This document shows positions 51,928-60,704 of a DNA stretch of 64,000 nt, one piece after another. The stretch's first letter is position 1, and each line of letters opens with the position of its first letter. The stretch is from Rhodospirillales bacterium. Its GTDB lineage: Bacteria; Pseudomonadota; Alphaproteobacteria; Micavibrionales; Micavibrionaceae. The translations under genes and the position numbers were made by a program. A model generated the notes under the pieces. The model worked only from the letters and a program-made list of their open reading frames with translations. It did not search any database and was not told the DNA's origin. Location of the stretch: positions 1,674,001 through 1,738,000 of the forward strand of contig JACKJA010000002.1 in the NCBI GenBank assembly GCA_020638175.1, in the 5' to 3' direction.

Positions 51928-52680
51928 ATGAAACAAAATCCTGAAAGTGAATGGTTTGGCACCGAATCCGTAACGCCAGAGGAAAAAACCGCGAAGGTTC
52001 GCGGGGTATTTGACTCGGTCGCCGATAAATACGATTTGATGAACGACGTTATGTCGGGCGGCGTTCACCGTCTGTGGAAGGACCGCTTTGTCCGCATGAT
52101 CCGTCCGCGCCCCGGCCAATCTTTCCTCGACGTGGCAGGCGGCACCGGCGACATCGCCTTCCGCATCCGCAAGAAAACCGGGCCGGATGCGAAAATCACC
52201 CTGTGCGATCTGGATGAACAGATGCTCCGCGTCGGCCGTGACCGCGCCATTAACCGCGGCTGGCTGAACGATTTCACATGGATCACCGGCAATGCCGAGG
52301 CCCTGCCCGTCCCGGACAATTCCGTCGATGTTGTCACGATTTCCTTTGGCCTGCGTAACGTCACCCGAATCGATACGGCCCTTGGTGAATTTTACCGGGT
52401 TCTAAAGCCCGGCGGCCGGTTTTTCTGTCTGGAATTTTCCCACGTCACAGACGCCAGACTGGCGCGGCTATATGATGCCTATTCTTATGCCTTCATCCCG
52501 CGCATGGGGGAATTCATCACCAAAGACCGGGAAAGCTACCAGTATCTTGTTGAAAGTATTCGCAAAATGCCCACACAGGACGAACTGGCAGATCGCATGC
52601 GCAGCGCCGGTTTTGACAAAGCCGGTTATCAAAATCTCTCTTTCGGCATCGCCGCCATCCACAGCGGTTGGAAGGTATAA
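51928..52680 (+). CDS. ubiE: UbiE-type ubiquinone/menaquinone methyltransferase
   Basis: 250 residues. N-terminal DSVADKYDLMNDVMSGGVHR, SAM motif LDVAGGTGDIAFRI, and NSVDVVTISFGLRNVTRID, plus the C-terminal NLSFGIAAIHSGWK. It methylates the quinone ring at C2. ATG 51928 with a weak site upstream. In line with the ubiK gene at 40,596 and ubiquinone use. Confidence 0.93.
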   Translation: MKQNPESEWFGTESVTPEEKTAKVRGVFDSVADKYDLMNDVMSGGVHRLWKDRFVRMIRPRPGQSFLDVAGGTGDIAFRIRKKTGPDAKITLCDLDEQMLRVGRDRAINRGWLNDFTWITGNAEALPVPDNSVDVVTISFGLRNVTRIDTALGEFYRVLKPGGRFFCLEFSHVTDARLARLYDAYSYAFIPRMGEFITKDRESYQYLVESIRKMPTQDELADRMRSAGFDKAGYQNLSFGIAAIHSGWKV

Positions 52681-52782
52681 CGCACGAAAAAATTTGACAG
52701 CGCGTTATTTTATAGCTTGTATACGAACACTGTTGTAAAACAACCAGATTATAACCTGTTAATAATGAGAAGGGATTACCCT

Positions 52783-53271
52783 ATGAATAACATCTTTAAA
52801 AACATCACCCCGGCTGTTGTCGTTATGGTTGCCGGTCTGGCTGGCGCCTACATGGTATATGACACCTACTTCAGCGGTCAGGACTCCTCCGTAGCAACGA
52901 TCGAACCAGCCGCCGGTAACGAAATCGGTAGCGCCATCGACTCCATGAGCGAAACCGCAAGCGGCTTCATTCAGGCTTCTACGGAAGTTGCAGAAGAAGT
53001 AGCTCACGATGCGCACGAAGCGATGGGCGAAGCTGTTGACCACGCTGAAGACATGATGGATGAAACTGGCGAAGCCGTTGAAGACACCATGGAAGGTGCT
53101 CACGATGCCGCCACGGAAACCGTTGAAGGCGCAACCGAAGAAGGTGCTGCTGACCACGCTGAAGACATGATGGATGAAGCTGGCGATCATGCAGAAGAAG
53201 CAGCTGACGAAGCTCATGACGCTGCTGAAGATGCTATGGACGCAGCCACAGAACACATGAGCCACGAATAA
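52783..53271 (+). CDS. Membrane-anchored acidic His/Asp/Glu/Ala-repeat protein
   Basis: 162 residues from ATG 52783 (GAAGGGA upstream). An N-terminal hydrophobic segment (PAVVVMVAGLAGAYMVY) is followed by a strongly acidic helical region. Residues about 85-162 repeat units of the type DHAEDMMDEAG and HDAAEDAMDAA; at DNA level about 35 bases from 53038 recur from 53152 at an interval of 114. A periplasmic coiled coil or metal-binding repeat is possible, unproven. A terminator at 53301-53338 ends this unit. Confidence 0.6.
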   Translation: MNNIFKNITPAVVVMVAGLAGAYMVYDTYFSGQDSSVATIEPAAGNEIGSAIDSMSETASGFIQASTEVAEEVAHDAHEAMGEAVDHAEDMMDETGEAVEDTMEGAHDAATETVEGATEEGAADHAEDMMDEAGDHAEEAADEAHDAAEDAMDAATEHMSHE

Positions 53272-53300
53272 AGCTTCGGGCTGTTCAAAAAAATTGCATA

Positions 53301-53338
53301 AAATCAGCCTTGTCTGTATGGATAAGGCTGATTTTTTT
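53301..53338 (+). terminator. Rho-independent terminator
   Basis: An 11-bp stem (53301-53311 with 53324-53334), 12-base loop, and seven T from 53332. It lies between the acidic repeat gene and coaBC. Confidence 0.9.
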
Positions 53339-53354
53339 ATGAGATAAAATCGGA

Positions 53355-54593
53355 ATGAAAAACAAATCCGTCCTGCTGATAATTTCCGGCGGCATCGCCG
53401 CCTATAAAACATTGGAACTAATACGCCTGCTGAAAAAGGCAGGGGCGCAGGTCCGTTGCATCCTGACCGCTGGCGGCGCACAGTTCGTCACGCCGTTGAG
53501 CGTTTCCGCCCTCAGCGAAAATCCCTGCTACACCGACCTGTTTTCCCTGAAGGATGAAGCCGAAATGGGCCATATCCGCCTGACCCGCGAAGCTGACCTG
53601 ATCGTCGTCGCCCCGGCCAGCGCCAACATGCTGGCGAAAATGGCTCACGGGCTGGCCGACAATCTCGCCACCACGACTTTGCTGGCCACGGATCAAAACA
53701 CCCCCGTATTCGTCGCCCCGGCCATGAACCCGGAAATGTGGGGCCACCGGGCCACACAGGAAAATGTCGAAACCCTGAAAAAACGCGGCGTCCGCTTTAT
53801 CGGTCCGGTCGCCGGGGAAGCCGCCTGCGGTGAAACCGGGATGGGCCGCATGGCCGAACCCACAGAAATCTTTGCTCAGCTTGACACGCAAAAAGACAAA
53901 CCTCTGGCTGGGAAAACAGCCCTCGTTACCGCCGGCCCGACTTACGAACCCCTCGACCCGGTGCGTTTTATCGGCAACCGGTCCTCGGGCAAACAAGGCT
54001 ATGCGATTGCGCAGGCGCTGCACGATGCCGGTGCCGCCGTCACACTGGTCACGGGGCCAACCGCCCTGCCCGCACCGGGCAATATAAATACAATACGTAT
54101 CGAAACTGCTACGGAAATGCTGGATTCGTGCCAAAAATCACTCCCTGTCGATATCGTTGTTTGCGCCGCAGCGGTCGCTGATTTTACGCCAACAACCACT
54201 TACGGCCAAAAAATCAAAAAGGATAAAAATAAAAAACCGGAAGCCATTGAATTAAAAGAAAATCCCGACATCCTGCAAATCCTGTCCCGGCCCGGCCCGC
54301 GCCGCCCCTCTCTCGTAATTGGCTTTGCGGCGGAAACGGAAAACCTGCTGGATAACGCCCGGGCCAAACGCCTAAAAAAGGGCTGCGACTGGATACTTGC
54401 CAACGATGTCGCCGCCGAAAATGTATTTGGCGCGGACGAGAATCATGTTTACCTTATAACCTCGTCCGGTACGCAGGAATGGCAAAAAACCACCAAACGC
54501 GGCATCGCACAAAAGCTTGTCGCCGCCCTTACGGATTTTATAAACGAGGAAAAAAATGACCAACCCGATCGAAATCGAACTGACGCCGCATGA
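53355..54593 (+). CDS. coaBC: Bifunctional phosphopantothenoylcysteine synthetase/decarboxylase
   Basis: 412 residues. CoaC half about 1-185: FMN-dependent decarboxylase with ISGGIAAYKTLELIRLL, PALNPEMW-like APAMNPEMWGH and TGMGRMAEP. CoaB half from about 187: TAGPTYEPLDPVRFIGNRSS, AAVADFTP, and the KKDKNKKPEAIELKENPDIL segment. It makes 4'-phosphopantetheine for coenzyme A. Its stop overlaps dut by 38 bases. Confidence 0.93.
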   Translation: MKNKSVLLIISGGIAAYKTLELIRLLKKAGAQVRCILTAGGAQFVTPLSVSALSENPCYTDLFSLKDEAEMGHIRLTREADLIVVAPASANMLAKMAHGLADNLATTTLLATDQNTPVFVAPAMNPEMWGHRATQENVETLKKRGVRFIGPVAGEAACGETGMGRMAEPTEIFAQLDTQKDKPLAGKTALVTAGPTYEPLDPVRFIGNRSSGKQGYAIAQALHDAGAAVTLVTGPTALPAPGNINTIRIETATEMLDSCQKSLPVDIVVCAAAVADFTPTTTYGQKIKKDKNKKPEAIELKENPDILQILSRPGPRRPSLVIGFAAETENLLDNARAKRLKKGCDWILANDVAAENVFGADENHVYLITSSGTQEWQKTTKRGIAQKLVAALTDFINEEKNDQPDRNRTDAA

Positions 54594-55011
54594 ACACGCC
54601 GTAGGCCTGAACCTGCCCGCTTACGCAACCGCCCAGTCTGCCGGTATGGATCTGACCGCGGCGCTGGAAGAAGCCATCGAACTGGACACCGGTGAACGCG
54701 CCCTGATCCCAACGGGTCTGTCGATCGCCCTGCCCCCCGGCTACGAGGCACAGATCCGCCCACGTTCGGGGCTGGCGCTCAAACACGGCATCACCGTCCT
54801 GAATTCCCCCGGCACGATTGATGCCGACTACCGCGGCGAAATCGGTGTTATTTTGATTAATCACGGGCAAGAGCCCTTTACCATCGAACGCGGCATGCGC
54901 ATCGCCCAGATGGTCATCGCTAGACATGAAACCGTTAAAGTGACCGTCGTCAAGGAATTGAACGAAACGCAGCGCGGCACCGGCGGCTTCGGTTCGACGG
55001 GGAAAGAATAA
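54556..55011 (+). CDS. dut: dUTP diphosphatase
   Basis: 151 residues. All five dUTPase motifs: GMDLTAA, RPRSGLALKHGI, GTIDADYRGEIGV, RIAQMVI, and GGFGSTGK. It starts inside coaBC with GAGGAAAA upstream, the usual coaBC-dut pairing. It removes dUTP to keep uracil out of DNA. Confidence 0.95.
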   Translation: MTNPIEIELTPHEHAVGLNLPAYATAQSAGMDLTAALEEAIELDTGERALIPTGLSIALPPGYEAQIRPRSGLALKHGITVLNSPGTIDADYRGEIGVILINHGQEPFTIERGMRIAQMVIARHETVKVTVVKELNETQRGTGGFGSTGKE

Positions 55012-55086
55012 CAAAACCCCTTCTATTTTCTGGCCCCATGTCGTAAGACTCATCCTATGGGAAACACGGCATATCTTGGTAAACAG

Positions 55087-55208
55087 GAGCGTTTCCGCTT
55101 TGGTTCTGTGTTAGACAGCCAAGGCGAGGTGCGCGGAGCGTACTTTAAGGTACGTGAGCACACCGAGATCGCAGGATAACGACACACAGGGCCAAATGGG
55201 AAACGCTC
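55087..55208. repeat. 122-bp palindromic element overlapping the mutS start
   Basis: Left arm 55087-55111 and right arm 55184-55208 match as inverted repeats in 21 of 25 positions (GAGCGTTTCC, TTTGG and CTGTGT blocks are perfect). Inside, CGTAC (55139-55143) and GTACG (55150-55154) form a second hairpin. The element lies between dut and mutS and contains both possible mutS starts (GTG 55154, ATG 55196). It looks like a dispersed palindromic repeat, with no coding capacity of its own. Confidence 0.65.
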
Positions 55209-57904
55209 TTAAAACGACAGACGAATATCTCGCGGACGGCCACACGCCGATGATGGCGCAATATCTGGCGACCAAGGCGGCCCATCCTGACTGCCTGCTG
55301 TTCTACCGCATGGGCGATTTTTACGAATTGTTTTTCGACGATGCGGTCAAAGCCGCCGAAACCCTCGACATCACCCTGACCAAGCGCGGCAAAAGCGGCG
55401 GGGACGACATCCCGATGTGCGGCGTGCCATTCCACGCTTACGAACCCTATATGGCGCGCCTCATCAAGGCCGGGTTCAAGGTCGCCATTTGCGAACAAAC
55501 CGAAACCCCGGATCAGGCCAAAGCCCGTGCCAAAGCCAAAGGCCTGCCCGCCAGCAAAGCCATGCTCCGCCGCGAAGTCATCCGCATCGTCACCCAAGGC
55601 ACCCTGACCGAGGACAACCTCCTCAACGCCCGTGAAAACAACTACCTCGCTGCCCTGACGGAGGTCGGCGGCCAGTACGGTCTGTCATGGCTGGAACTGT
55701 CGACCGGGGAGTTTAACGTCCAGCCCTTACCGGCATCCGCCATCGCCGCGGCACTCGAACGCGTAGGCGCCAGCGAAATCCTGATCCCCGACAGCTTCAC
55801 CCAAAAACCGGATTTATACGGCCAACTGGCCCCGGCGCAAGAACGCCTGACCCTCCAGCCCTTAAGCCTGTTCGACAGCCAGAACGCGCAAAAACGCCTT
55901 GAAAAAATTTTTGGTGTCGGCACGCTGGAATCATTCGGAGGTTTTTCCCGGGCGGAAATTGCCGCCGCCGGGGCGCTGATTGACTACGTCGAACGCACGC
56001 AGGTCGGCCAGCGCCCGTACCTCTCCCGCCCGCGCCAGATCGTCTCCGGCGCGGTTATGGAGATCGACGCCGCCACCCGCCGCAATCTCGAACTGACCCG
56101 CACGCTGGCGGGCGAACGCAAAGGCTCTTTGCTGGCCTGCATCGACCGCACGATTACCGGCCCCGGCGCCCGTGCGCTGCATGCCCGGCTGGCGGCCCCC
56201 CTGACCGACATCGCGGCTATAGAGGCCCGCCTGAATGAAATCGAAAGCCTCGGCGACGATAACCGCCTGCGGGATACGCTGCGCGACATGCTCAGGCAAA
56301 CCCCGGATATGGAGCGCGCCCTCGCCCGGCTCAGCGTCAGCCGCGGTGGCCCGCGTGATCTCGGCGCCCTGCGCGAAGGACTGGCACAGGCCGAAACCAT
56401 CCGCGCCCTGCTGCTAAACAGCGAAGCCGGGAAAAATGCCCTGTCCCCCCTCACCGAAGCCCTGCACCAGTCAACACAAACCCAGGCCTTTGCCGACCGC
56501 CTGAAAGCTGCGCTGAAAGATGAACTCCCGGCCCTTGAACGCGATGGCGGTTTTATCCGCGAAGGCTATGCCCCTGAACTCGATAAATTCCGCACGCTTC
56601 AGGGCGAAAGTAAACGCCTGATCGCCGCGCTGCAGGCCAAATATCAAAGCCTCACCGGCATCGACGGCCTGAAAATCAAATACAACAACGTGCTCGGCTA
56701 TTTCATCGAGGTCTCCGCCCGCCACGGCGACAAGCTGATGGTCAAGGACGGCGACAGCGACAACCCGTTCATCCACCGCCAGACCATGGCCAACGCCGTG
56801 CGCTTCACCACCGCTGAACTCGCCGAACTGGAACGCGATATGAGCCAGGCCGAAACCCGCGCGCTGGCCATAGAAACCAACCTGTTCGCACAGATGGTCG
56901 AGGAAACCGCCGTCCTGTCCGCCGATATCGGTGCCCATGCCCGGGCGCTGGCAGCGCTGGATGTGGCCGCCGCCCTGTCCCATCTCGCTATTGAACAAAA
57001 TTATAACCGCCCGGTCATTGATAACAGCGCCGATTTCGCCATCACCGGCGGTCGTCACCCGGTTGTCGAGCAAGCCCTGAAAAAAGATGGCGGACAAGCC
57101 TTCGTTCCCAATGATTGCGACCTCAGCACCGACCACTCCTTGTGGCTGCTGACCGGACCGAATATGGCCGGTAAATCAACTTTCCTGCGGCAAAATGCCC
57201 TGATTACCATCATGGCACAGGCAGGATGTTTCGTCCCGGCGGCGACCGCCCGCATCGGCATCGTCGACAAAGTGTTCAGCCGCGTCGGTGCGGCAGACGA
57301 CCTCGCCCGCGGCCGTTCAACCTTTATGGTCGAAATGGTCGAAACCGCCGCCATCCTCAATCAGGCGACCGACCGTTCCCTCGTCATTCTCGATGAAATC
57401 GGCCGCGGCACGGCAACCTTTGACGGCCTGTCGATTGCGTGGGCCTGCGTCGAACACCTGCACGAAGTCAACCGCTGCCGGTCCTTGTTCGCCACGCACT
57501 ATCACGAACTGACCACCTTGCATACAAAGCTGGCGCGTCTGTCCTGCCATTCCATGCAGGTCAAGGAATGGAAAGGCGATATTATATTCCTGCATAGCGT
57601 CGGTCAGGGCGCCGCCGAAAGCTCATACGGCATCCATGTGGCCCAGCTTGCCGGCCTGCCAGCCGCCGTCATCACCCGCGCTCAAGCCGTTCTGGACCAG
57701 CTCCAGCAAAGCGAACAATCAGGCGCACTGGCCCACCTGTCTGATGATTTACCACTCTTCAGCGCCGCCGCCGATCAGCCGCAGGAACGCTACGCGCCCT
57801 CCCCGGCTCTGGAAAAACTGTCTGCAATAAACCCGGATAACCTGACCCCGCGCGAAGCGCTGGAAACGTTATACGAACTCAAAAAAATGGAAAACCCGCA
57901 ATGA
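55196..57904 (+). CDS. mutS: DNA mismatch repair protein MutS
   Basis: About 902 residues from ATG 55196; the frame is open to GTG 55154, and both lie inside a palindromic element. Typical N-terminus PMMAQYLATK, mismatch-binding FYRMGDFYELF with the Phe-x-Glu motif, Walker A LLTGPNMAGKST, and ILDEIGRGTATFDGLSIAWA. It recognises mismatches and recruits MutL. No clear ribosome site precedes either start, only AGGG close to 55196. It overlaps the next gene by 4 bases. Confidence 0.93.
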   Translation: MGNALKTTDEYLADGHTPMMAQYLATKAAHPDCLLFYRMGDFYELFFDDAVKAAETLDITLTKRGKSGGDDIPMCGVPFHAYEPYMARLIKAGFKVAICEQTETPDQAKARAKAKGLPASKAMLRREVIRIVTQGTLTEDNLLNARENNYLAALTEVGGQYGLSWLELSTGEFNVQPLPASAIAAALERVGASEILIPDSFTQKPDLYGQLAPAQERLTLQPLSLFDSQNAQKRLEKIFGVGTLESFGGFSRAEIAAAGALIDYVERTQVGQRPYLSRPRQIVSGAVMEIDAATRRNLELTRTLAGERKGSLLACIDRTITGPGARALHARLAAPLTDIAAIEARLNEIESLGDDNRLRDTLRDMLRQTPDMERALARLSVSRGGPRDLGALREGLAQAETIRALLLNSEAGKNALSPLTEALHQSTQTQAFADRLKAALKDELPALERDGGFIREGYAPELDKFRTLQGESKRLIAALQAKYQSLTGIDGLKIKYNNVLGYFIEVSARHGDKLMVKDGDSDNPFIHRQTMANAVRFTTAELAELERDMSQAETRALAIETNLFAQMVEETAVLSADIGAHARALAALDVAAALSHLAIEQNYNRPVIDNSADFAITGGRHPVVEQALKKDGGQAFVPNDCDLSTDHSLWLLTGPNMAGKSTFLRQNALITIMAQAGCFVPAATARIGIVDKVFSRVGAADDLARGRSTFMVEMVETAAILNQATDRSLVILDEIGRGTATFDGLSIAWACVEHLHEVNRCRSLFATHYHELTTLHTKLARLSCHSMQVKEWKGDIIFLHSVGQGAAESSYGIHVAQLAGLPAAVITRAQAVLDQLQQSEQSGALAHLSDDLPLFSAAADQPQERYAPSPALEKLSAINPDNLTPREALETLYELKKMENPQ

Positions 57905-59754
57905 CACAGCCCTTGGAAAAGAGCCCGGGTATGGACAAGGCCGCCGCCCTGCACCGTCAAGCCGTCCAGTGCTTGCAACAACGGCAATATGACCGGGGCA
58001 TTGAACTCTTGAAAGAAGCGGCAAAAGCCGCGCCGCAAATCGCGTCAATCCACAGCGATCTCGGCACCGCTTGCTGGCAGGCTGGCCGCCCCGCCGAGGC
58101 CGAAAAGCATTTCAAGACGGCCCTGAAACAAGCCCCGCAAAATCCGCAGACGCTCAACAATTACGGTACGTTCCTGATGTATCAGGGCAATCTGGGCGAA
58201 GCCGAAAAATACCTGAAACAGGCTTTGGCCCTGCAACCCGGTCACCCGGAAATCCTCAACAACCTAGGCCTCGTCTATCGCAAAACCGGCGATCTTCCGG
58301 CCGCGGAACACCATTTCTTTGAAGCCGCCAAAGCCGCCGCAACCTGGCCCAACGCCCACTTCAACCTCGGCAAGATATTCCTCGACACAGGCCGGCTGAT
58401 GGAGGCCGAACAAGCCTTCCGCCATACCGTAAAAGTCAGCCCTCGCCACGCTCCGGCATGGACCGCCCTCGGCCAGACACTGGGCCGCATGAAAAAAACA
58501 GAAGAGGCGTTATCCGCCTTCCAGTCCGCCACGCAGGCCGACCCGTCCTATGAAAGCGGCTGGGTCGATTACGTCTCCACCCTTGAATTCACAGGCCAGA
58601 TAGATCAGGCAAAAACGGCGCTGGCCACCGCGCAAAAACGCTTTCCCGCTTCCCTTTCCCTGACACTGGCTGCCGCCAAGCTCGCCCGCAGGGAAAAGGA
58701 TACCGACCGGGCCGTCACACTCCTCGAAGACCTTCTGGGCAAAGTCAATCCGGAGGCTCCGGCCACCGCCGCCGTTTATTTCGAACTGGCCCAGCTCTAT
58801 GACCGGCAAAACTTGACGGACAAGGCTTTCGCCTGCATGGAAAAAGCCAATCGCCTGCAAGGCACCGCGCCGGAAAATGCCGGCATAGATAAAAACGCAA
58901 TCCCGGCCATGATCGCCACCTATCAAACCGCCGTTACGAAACAATGGTATGAAAGCTGGTCCCCCGCCCCGGCGATGGACAAAGCCTTGCCGCGCCCGGT
59001 TTTTTTGGTCGGTTTTCCGCGCTCCGGCACCACGCTGCTTGACCAGATCCTGTCTTCGCACCCGGACATACAGGTCGCAGAAGAAAGCCCGGTCATCGAA
59101 CAAATCCGCAGCCTTTTGGCAAAGGAAGGCGCCTACCCGGAAAACCTCGCCACCCTGCCCGCCGAGCGCATCGCCGCAATCCGCAAGGATTTCTTCGCCC
59201 TGCACGAAGCCTATGGAAGCAAAGCGGAAGCCCCGCTCTTCGTCGACAAAATGCCCTTGAACATCCTGCATGCCGGGTTGATCCACCGCCTGTTCCCTGA
59301 AGCCCGCTTTATTCTGGCCCTGCGGCATCCATGCGATTGCGTGCTGAGCTGCTTTATGCAGTTTTTCACCCTCAATGAAGCCATGATTCACTATAGCGCA
59401 CTGAATGACGCCGCCACCCTTTACCGGCAAAGCTTTGCCTTATGGGATCATTACCGCGCCGCCCTGCCGCTCGCAGTTCATACGGTTAAATACGAGGATG
59501 TCGTCGGAAACTTCCAGCCCACCATCGCCGGTCTTTTGGAATTTCTGGAAGTTCCGTGGACGGACGTCGTTCTGGACTACGACAAAACCGCCCGGGAAAA
59601 AGGGGCCATCAACACGCCCAGCTATAACCAGGTCACGGAAAAACTCTACACCCGCGCCCGTGGCCGCTGGGAACGCTACCGCGACCATATGACCCCGGTC
59701 ATGGATACACTGGCGCCGTGCATCAAGGCCCACGGATACGATCCCGTCGATTAA
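57901..59754 (+). CDS. TPR-repeat sulfotransferase family protein
   Basis: 617 residues. Residues about 10-330 are tetratricopeptide repeats (six or more, for example LNNYGTFLMYQGNLGEAEKYL). From about 365, a sulfotransferase domain: FLVGFPRSGTTLLDQILSSHP, where PRSGTT is the 5'-phosphosulfate-binding loop, then FVDKMPLNILHAGLIHRLFP and RFILALRHPCDCVLSCFMQ with the 3'-phosphate-binding Arg and Ser. TPR-sulfotransferases of this layout resemble tyrosylprotein sulfotransferases; the substrate is not known. It overlaps mutS by 4 bases. No signal peptide. Confidence 0.85.
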   Translation: MTQPLEKSPGMDKAAALHRQAVQCLQQRQYDRGIELLKEAAKAAPQIASIHSDLGTACWQAGRPAEAEKHFKTALKQAPQNPQTLNNYGTFLMYQGNLGEAEKYLKQALALQPGHPEILNNLGLVYRKTGDLPAAEHHFFEAAKAAATWPNAHFNLGKIFLDTGRLMEAEQAFRHTVKVSPRHAPAWTALGQTLGRMKKTEEALSAFQSATQADPSYESGWVDYVSTLEFTGQIDQAKTALATAQKRFPASLSLTLAAAKLARREKDTDRAVTLLEDLLGKVNPEAPATAAVYFELAQLYDRQNLTDKAFACMEKANRLQGTAPENAGIDKNAIPAMIATYQTAVTKQWYESWSPAPAMDKALPRPVFLVGFPRSGTTLLDQILSSHPDIQVAEESPVIEQIRSLLAKEGAYPENLATLPAERIAAIRKDFFALHEAYGSKAEAPLFVDKMPLNILHAGLIHRLFPEARFILALRHPCDCVLSCFMQFFTLNEAMIHYSALNDAATLYRQSFALWDHYRAALPLAVHTVKYEDVVGNFQPTIAGLLEFLEVPWTDVVLDYDKTAREKGAINTPSYNQVTEKLYTRARGRWERYRDHMTPVMDTLAPCIKAHGYDPVD

Positions 59755-59799
59755 CGGTTGCCAAAGACCGGTGTTTGTCTATATAACGCTTGTCGGACC

Positions 59800-59875
59800 G
59801 GGCGCGTAGCTCAGCTGGCAGAGCAACTGACTCTTAATCAGTGGGTCCGGGGTTCGAGCCCCCGCGCGCCCACCA
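59800..59875 (+). tRNA. tRNA-Lys (anticodon CTT)
   Basis: Acceptor GGGCGCG (59800-59806) with CGCGCCC, discriminator A, CCA 59873-59875. Anticodon loop CTCTTAA between ACTGA- and TCAGT-type stem strands gives CTT; T-arm CGGGGTTCGAGCCCCCG. Cloverleaf complete. Confidence 0.95.
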
Positions 59876-59904
59876 GTTCTTGAGTTTTAAAATTGTTATA
59901 ATAT

Positions 59905-59994
59905 GGAGAAGTGGCAGAGTGGTTGAATGCGCTGCTCTCGAAAAGCAGTAAGGGTTCACGCCCTTCGGGGGTTCGAATCCCCCCTTCTCCGCCA
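59905..59994 (+). tRNA. tRNA-Ser (anticodon CGA)
   Basis: Acceptor GGAGAAG (59905-59911) with CTTCTCC, discriminator G, CCA 59992-59994. Anticodon loop CTCGAAA gives CGA; the long variable arm (GTAAGGGTTCACGCCCTTC) marks a class II serine tRNA. It lies 30 bases after tRNA-Lys. Confidence 0.95.
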
Positions 59995-60017
59995 TTTAAA
60001 ACGAAGCCCACCACTCA

Positions 60018-60704
60018 CTAATAATAAATCGCCTGACCAAAGCTGGATAGCCCAACCAGATATTTGGAATGGCGCTTGGGCGTCAGGTTAAGCTTGCGCA
60101 ACCCTTCCACAACATCCGTTTTTTGTTCCGGCGAAAATTTTATCTCCATGATCGTACAGGGATAATTGATCGCCGCATTATCAAAAGGACGCGAATGCGG
60201 TAGAGTTTCATAGAATTTCACATCCGTATCAAACGTAATCCGTACACCGTTCAGCGCCTCGAAATACGCCCGGCGATACGACACCATAAGCGCAGGAAAC
60301 AAATGATCTTCAAAAAGGAATGTTTCATGCACACCCATCTCCTCTTGGACACTCTCCAGCATTTTTCCGTACGTCGTCGACAAAAGGGAACGCGCCATCC
60401 CCTTCACAGGAAAACTGTCTTTGTGTCCAAGGCGCCCCTTTCTGTATTTCACCTCTAATCGCGGAGCGCTGATTTTCTGAGGCTCCTCATTATGATACCA
60501 ACGCAAACGGATTTTTTTGCGCTCCGAAATCCCGGCAAGATTATCCCGGACAGAACTATATCCCGGATCGTCAAAATAAATAGAATTCACATAGCGCGCA
60601 GGATAAGCTTCTCGCGCACTTGTCTGGACATAAAGCCAGGACAGAGCCCGTGTATAATCGGCCTGATCCAGAATAAATTTCAATTCATAACGATAATCAC
60701 TCAC
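60018..60704 (-). CDS. VTC-domain polyphosphate polymerase-like protein
   Basis: 228 residues, a single VTC domain: RYELKFILDQADYTRALSWL, VNSIYFDDPGYSSVRDNLAG, KIRLRWYH, LEVKYRKG, MVSYRRAYFEALNGVRITFD and TIMEIKF. Basic residues in the tunnel strands are kept, as in enzymes that make polyphosphate from ATP. It overlaps the CotH gene by 4 bases and is part of a VTC-CotH-DUF4956 group seen in many bacteria. Confidence 0.85.
   Translation of the reverse strand: MSDYRYELKFILDQADYTRALSWLYVQTSAREAYPARYVNSIYFDDPGYSSVRDNLAGISERKKIRLRWYHNEEPQKISAPRLEVKYRKGRLGHKDSFPVKGMARSLLSTTYGKMLESVQEEMGVHETFLFEDHLFPALMVSYRRAYFEALNGVRITFDTDVKFYETLPHSRPFDNAAINYPCTIMEIKFSPEQKTDVVEGLRKLNLTPKRHSKYLVGLSSFGQAIYY

Noticed and set aside
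58510..59430. Minus-strand 306-codon frame opposite the TPR-sulfotransferase
   Set aside because: Shadow frame; the sense frame has TPR and PAPS-binding motifs.
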